A stretch of 9,735 bases of DNA from an uncultured Bacilli bacterium (GTDB taxonomy: Bacteria > Bacillota_I > Bacilli_A > RF39 > UBA660), in contig CAOWNX010000002.1 in the NCBI GenBank assembly GCA_948552115.1, positions 1-9,735 on the forward strand, in the 5' to 3' direction. A program made the position numbers and the translations under genes. The notes under the pieces are model-generated. The model did not search any database and was not told the origin of the DNA. It saw only the letters and a program-made list of their open reading frames with translations. Positions 6,699-9,735 of the stretch are shown here, piece after piece. Each line of letters starts with the position of its first letter. Within the stretch, counting starts at the first letter, position 1.

Positions 6699-6728
6699 AT
6701 TATATCATAATTATTCAAATCTTTTCAT
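6699..6728 (-). promoter_or_regulatory. Extended -10 promoter of the MFS/SH3 operon
   Basis: On the minus strand TGATATAAT (6699-6707) is a perfect extended -10, with ATGAAA (6723-6728, four of six to TTGACA) 18 bases upstream. Transcription would start near 6692, leaving a leader of about 13 bases that contains GAGG (6686-6689). It lies just past the terminator of the noc gene, so the operon is an independent unit. Confidence 0.75.
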
Positions 6729-6729
6729 T

Positions 6730-6763
6730 AAAAAAACTATAAAGATTTTTTTCCTTATAGTTT
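6730..6763 (-). terminator. Intrinsic terminator after noc
   Basis: On the minus strand AAACTATAAGGA (6752-6763) pairs with TCTTTATAGTTT (6734-6745) over 12 bp with one G-U pair, around a 6-base A loop, and is followed by a run of T. The stem overlaps the TAA stop of noc. The plus strand also shows a T-rich tail after the same stem, but no plus-strand gene leads into it. Confidence 0.8.
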
Positions 6764-7973
6764 ATTTTTTTATCTTCAGATTAATTTGATAGTCAGATTC
6801 TAAATCTAGTTCTTCAATTTCAACATTAAATCCTTTTTCATTCATATCACTTACGACGTTTCTAATTGTATTGATGGCTGTTTTTAAATCTAATCCTTTT
6901 TCTTCTTCTACTTTTTGTTCGTAATTTGGATCTAATTTGATAATCGATGCGACTGGATCTACTACTGCTTCTTCTAATACTGGTTCTTTGATTTCTTCAA
7001 TAGTATTTGACTTAGAAGTGCTATCAAATAAATTTAAAGTGGGATCTGCTATTTTTAGAAAATCATCGTCTAAAACTTCAATGGTATCTTCTTCAAGTGG
7101 ATTAATCGCTTCATTTTTCGCACTTACTAGATTATCTGTCATATTCATATTTGCTGCTTCATCTTCTAAAAAGTTAAAGAATTTATTTGGGGTTAAATTT
7201 TGTACTTCTTCTACAACTGAGTTTTCTTTTTTCTCTTCCTCCATAGGTTTCATCATACTTTCTACATCGTGTAATTCACGAATTGGATTTATGTCTGTTG
7301 CATTATTTACAATTGATTCTAGATTAGGTTTTAAATTAACAAGGGGTATATTTTCCATTTCTTCTGTTTTTGTTTCTTTTAATTTTTTTAATTCCATATC
7401 TAATTGACGAACGGTCATTCTTTGCGTAATGATTTTCTTTAACCATTTCTTTTGTTCTTCTTTGGGTAAAATTAAAAGTGATCTCGCATGTCTTTCGCTA
7501 ATCTTTTCATTTAGTAATGCATTTTGTACTTCTTCATCTAAATTTAAAAGACGCAATTTATTGGCTACAGATGATTGGGATACACCCATTTTTTCTGCAA
7601 GTTGTTCTTGTGTTAAGTATCCTCGATCTAATAAACTACGATATGATTTTGCTTCTTCTATGGCTGTTAAGTTTCTTCTTTGAATGTTTTCTACTAAAGC
7701 TACTTCTGCACTTTGATTGTCATCGATATTAGAAATAATTGCTGGCACTTGGTCGAGTCCTGCTATCGTAGCAGCTTTGTATCGGCGTTCTCCTGCTATG
7801 ATTTCAAATTTATCTCCAAGTCGACGCAATACGAGAGGTTGAATAATTCCATGTTGTTTAATGGATTCAGACAACTCTTTTAATCCTGCATCATCAAAGG
7901 AAAGTCTTGGTTGAAAGCGGTTCGGTATGATATCTTCTACTGGAACCATTTGAATATCTTTTTCCATATTCAC
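6762..7973 (-). CDS. noc: Noc-type nucleoid occlusion protein (ParB family) with long acidic insertion
   Basis: A ParB-family CTP-switch DNA-binding protein of 403 residues. In Bacillus, Noc binds scattered chromosomal sites and stops Z-ring assembly over the nucleoid. The N-terminal ParB/Srx domain (about 7-105) has PNRFQPR, GERRYKAA (61-68) and ENIQRRNLTAIEEA (95-108). The DNA-binding domain follows, with helix-turn-helix LTQEQLAEKMGVSQSSVANK (120-139) and ISERHARSLL. The C-terminal LKTAINTIRNVVSDM...SDYQINLKIKK resembles the Noc dimerisation domain as I recall it. These features and the place after mnmG-rsmG favour Noc over Spo0J/ParB. Two oddities: the protein begins almost at the ParB core with no amphipathic N-terminal helix, and residues about 203-358 are an acidic low-complexity insertion, making it far longer than the ~283 residues of B. 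subtilis Noc. The GTG at 7973, 9 bases after AAGGGG, is taken as start; an ATG at 7967 is possible. It lies 35 bases after rsmG. Confidence 0.85.
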   Translation of the reverse strand: MNMEKDIQMVPVEDIIPNRFQPRLSFDDAGLKELSESIKQHGIIQPLVLRRLGDKFEIIAGERRYKAATIAGLDQVPAIISNIDDNQSAEVALVENIQRRNLTAIEEAKSYRSLLDRGYLTQEQLAEKMGVSQSSVANKLRLLNLDEEVQNALLNEKISERHARSLLILPKEEQKKWLKKIITQRMTVRQLDMELKKLKETKTEEMENIPLVNLKPNLESIVNNATDINPIRELHDVESMMKPMEEEKKENSVVEEVQNLTPNKFFNFLEDEAANMNMTDNLVSAKNEAINPLEEDTIEVLDDDFLKIADPTLNLFDSTSKSNTIEEIKEPVLEEAVVDPVASIIKLDPNYEQKVEEEKGLDLKTAINTIRNVVSDMNEKGFNVEIEELDLESDYQINLKIKK

Positions 7974-8008
7974 ATGAATCAGCCCCTTATTCTATTATTC
8001 ATTTTACA

Positions 8009-8728
8009 TTAGAATTCTTTTTTTTTCAATGCTTTTTTTCGTATTGTTCCATAATTTCTTGGATATATAGATGGAGTTGGTTTTTGTTTTTTTATTTTGA
8101 TGATACTTCGAAATCCTTCGTTCCATGGAAGTTCAAATGTAATACATTGCTCTATGAAACCAAAAAGTAATTCTATAGTATCTTTGGCTTCTTCTAATTC
8201 TTTTTCTATTGATGATTTCATAGCTATAAATAATCCATTTATTTTTAGTAAAGGAAAAGATATTTCTAGCAGTATTCGTAATTCTGCTACTGCTCGGGAA
8301 GTTATGATATCGTATTCTTCTTTATGAGATAAAGCATATTCTTCACTACGAGCATAGATTGTTTTAACATTTTTTATTTGTATTTTTTGAATTAATGCAT
8401 CTAGAAAATCAATTTTTTTATGATTGGAATCCATTAAATGGACCGTTTGATTTGGAAATATAATTGCGAGTACTATTCCTGGAAAACCGGCACCTGTTCC
8501 AATATCTAATATGGTTTTTGGTTCGTTAAAATCGATTACTTTGGAAATGGTTAACGAATCGTAAAAATGTTTTAAGTAAATTTCATTTGAAGTCTTAATT
8601 GCCGTTAGATTGGTGTGATTATTATACTCTATTAAAAAATTTTTATATTCTTCTAATTGTTTTAATTGAATTTCTGTAATGTCTATTCCAAGTTCTTGAG
8701 TCGCTTTTTTAAATTCTTGTTCTGTCAT
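8009..8728 (-). CDS. rsmG: 16S rRNA (guanine527-N7)-methyltransferase RsmG
   Basis: A 239-residue SAM-dependent enzyme (GidB) that makes m7G527 in the 530 loop of 16S rRNA; loss of the enzyme is known to give low-level streptomycin resistance. A helical N-terminal part (1-50) with the NLTAI segment (40-44) leads to HFYDSL (54-59). A Rossmann-fold methyltransferase core follows: SAM-binding DIGTGAGFPG (75-84), the acidic end of strand 2 at D100 (LMDSNHKKIDFL) and SRAVAEL (144-150). The end carries YPRNYGTIRKKAL, the variant of the family's YPRKxGxPxKxPL. The length is normal for the family. The ATG at 8728 overlaps the mnmG stop as ATGA, so the two are coupled, as often seen for gidA-gidB. Confidence 0.97.
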   Translation of the reverse strand: MTEQEFKKATQELGIDITEIQLKQLEEYKNFLIEYNNHTNLTAIKTSNEIYLKHFYDSLTISKVIDFNEPKTILDIGTGAGFPGIVLAIIFPNQTVHLMDSNHKKIDFLDALIQKIQIKNVKTIYARSEEYALSHKEEYDIITSRAVAELRILLEISFPLLKINGLFIAMKSSIEKELEEAKDTIELLFGFIEQCITFELPWNEGFRSIIKIKKQKPTPSIYPRNYGTIRKKALKKKEF

Positions 8729-9735
8729 TTTCCATATTCCTTTTTTAAATAAATTGCTAGTATTGAGATATCTGATGGATTTACACCGCTAATTCTTGCA
8801 GCTTGGCCAATTGATATTGGTTTAATTTGTTTTAATTTCTGTTTTGCTTCGGAAGCAATATTTTTTATTTTGTCATAGTTAATATCTTTAGGAATTAATT
8901 TTTCTTCTAATTTTAACATTTTTTCGATATCACGGTATGTTTTATTAATATATCCTTCGTATTTTATAGCAATTTCTACTTGTTCTTCGATTTCTTTTTC
9001 TTCTTCGATGGATAAAAAATCTTTTAGTTTTTCTAATGTTATTTCTGGTCGTTTTAGTAATTCATAGAAACTTTTGGAAGAAGTAATATCAATATTATGA
9101 TCTTTTAATTTTTGTTTTGTTTCTTGATTCAAATGAATTTTTTCTTCTTTCAATCTTTGGATAAATGTTTCTATTTTTTGTTGTTTCTTTTTGGTTCTTT
9201 CATATTGTTCTTTGGTTATACTTCCAATGGACCAAGCTAAATCACGAAGTCTTAAATCAGCATTATCATGTCTTAAAATTAAACGATATTCTGCTCTTGA
9301 TGTTAACATTCGATACGGTTCTTTGGTTCCTTTTGTTACTAAATCATCGATCAAGACTCCTATATAAGCCTCGTTTCTTTTTAATATGAGTGGTTCTTTT
9401 TTTTGATTTTTTAAACTTGCATTGATTCCTGCAATGAGTCCTTGTCCTGCTGCTTCTTCGTATCCACTCGTTCCGTTTATTTGCCCTGCTGTAAATAGAT
9501 TTTCGATTACTTTCGATTCTAAAGAAGGCTTGATTTGTAATGGGTCAATTGCATCATATTCGATGGCATAAGCATATTTTGTAATTTTTGCATGCTCTAA
9601 TCCTTTTAGACTGTGAACCATTTTTTCTTGAATATCTTTTGGCATACTTGTAGAAAAACCTTGTAAATACCATTCATCATAATATAAGCTCTCTGGTTCT
9701 AAAAATAATTGGTGTCTTTCTTTATCCGCAAATCT
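8725..9735 (-). CDS. mnmG: tRNA uridine-5-carboxymethylaminomethyl modification enzyme MnmG (partial, N-terminus outside window)
   Basis: Encodes the FAD-binding partner of MnmE (GidA), which with it installs the (carboxymethyl)aminomethyl group on wobble U34 of certain tRNAs. The window holds the C-terminal 336 residues; the frame is open to the right edge, beginning RFADKERHQLFLEPE, so the true start lies outside and the methionine at 9645 is internal. Family blocks seen are AGQINGTSGYEEAAGQGL, YIGVLIDDLVTKGTKEPYRM, LTSRAEYRLILRHDNADLRL, a long charged helical region, and the C-terminal helical domain ending in QAARISGVNPSDISILAIYL. The N-terminal FAD-binding half (GxGxxG) is missing only because of the window edge. 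It is first in the visible mnmG-rsmG-noc run, the same order as in Bacillus. Confidence 0.97.
   Translation of the reverse strand, partial: RFADKERHQLFLEPESLYYDEWYLQGFSTSMPKDIQEKMVHSLKGLEHAKITKYAYAIEYDAIDPLQIKPSLESKVIENLFTAGQINGTSGYEEAAGQGLIAGINASLKNQKKEPLILKRNEAYIGVLIDDLVTKGTKEPYRMLTSRAEYRLILRHDNADLRLRDLAWSIGSITKEQYERTKKKQQKIETFIQRLKEEKIHLNQETKQKLKDHNIDITSSKSFYELLKRPEITLEKLKDFLSIEEEKEIEEQVEIAIKYEGYINKTYRDIEKMLKLEEKLIPKDINYDKIKNIASEAKQKLKQIKPISIGQAARISGVNPSDISILAIYLKKEYGK

Noticed and set aside
6937..7407. 156-codon plus-strand open frame opposite noc
   Set aside because: Its composition mirrors the acidic insertion of noc (S/F-rich), no ribosome binding site or family motif is seen, and noc is clearly the real gene.
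6680..8010. Possible parS or Noc-binding palindromes near noc
   Set aside because: I looked for GTTTCACGTGAAAC-like and TTCCCGGGAA-like palindromes in the window and saw none.
1..9735. Recoded genetic code (TGA as tryptophan), mobile elements, CRISPR, tRNA or rRNA genes
   Set aside because: TGA ends at least five genes at the expected family or overlap positions, so it is a stop. No transposase, direct repeat array, cloverleaf-like or rRNA-like sequence was noticed.

Overview
The window is an AT-rich chromosomal segment of a Gram-positive bacterium in the Bacillota, most likely a Bacilli or Erysipelotrichia-like lineage (possibly an uncultured gut group). Three things support this: a delta subunit of RNA polymerase (rpoE), the mnmG-rsmG-noc block known from Bacillus-type chromosomes, and strong AGGAGG-type ribosome binding sites. 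TGA is used as a real stop in at least five genes (mnmG, rsmG, the MFS-like gene, the 51-residue gene and the SH3 gene). The code is therefore the standard bacterial one, not the Mycoplasma/Spiroplasma code. The bifunctional penicillin-binding protein indicates a peptidoglycan wall.

Layout, left to right. Positions 1-742 hold the N-terminal 247 residues of release factor 1 (prfA, minus strand, cut by the window edge). It is preceded in its operon by rpoE (767-1183), which has a near-consensus promoter. Upstream is a small DUF1934/YwiB-like gene (1294-1635) with a TTG start and an extended -10 promoter. Divergent from these is a class A penicillin-binding protein (1758-3707, plus strand). Its terminator hairpin is built from the last codons of the gene.

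Converging on it is a minus-strand four-gene operon (5'-3' from 6679 down to 3713): an MFS-like 12-helix transporter, a 51-residue single-span microprotein (5460-5615), a signal-peptide protein with about five SH3-like repeats and a C-terminal anchor, and a 119-residue polytopic membrane protein. All three junctions are 4-base ATGA stop/start overlaps, so the products are probably made in coordinated amounts. They probably work together at the membrane; this is the least understood and most interesting part of the window.

The right part is conserved housekeeping on the minus strand: mnmG (partial, tRNA wobble modification), rsmG (16S rRNA methylation, ATGA overlap with mnmG) and a Noc-type ParB-family nucleoid-occlusion gene. 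A U-tailed terminator follows at its end. The Noc protein is unusual: it lacks the N-terminal membrane-targeting helix of Bacillus Noc and carries an acidic insertion of about 150 residues before its C-terminal dimerisation domain. The soj/spo0J genes that follow noc in Bacillus are absent here. No tRNA, rRNA, CRISPR array, insertion sequence or gene-free stretch longer than about 125 bases was seen.
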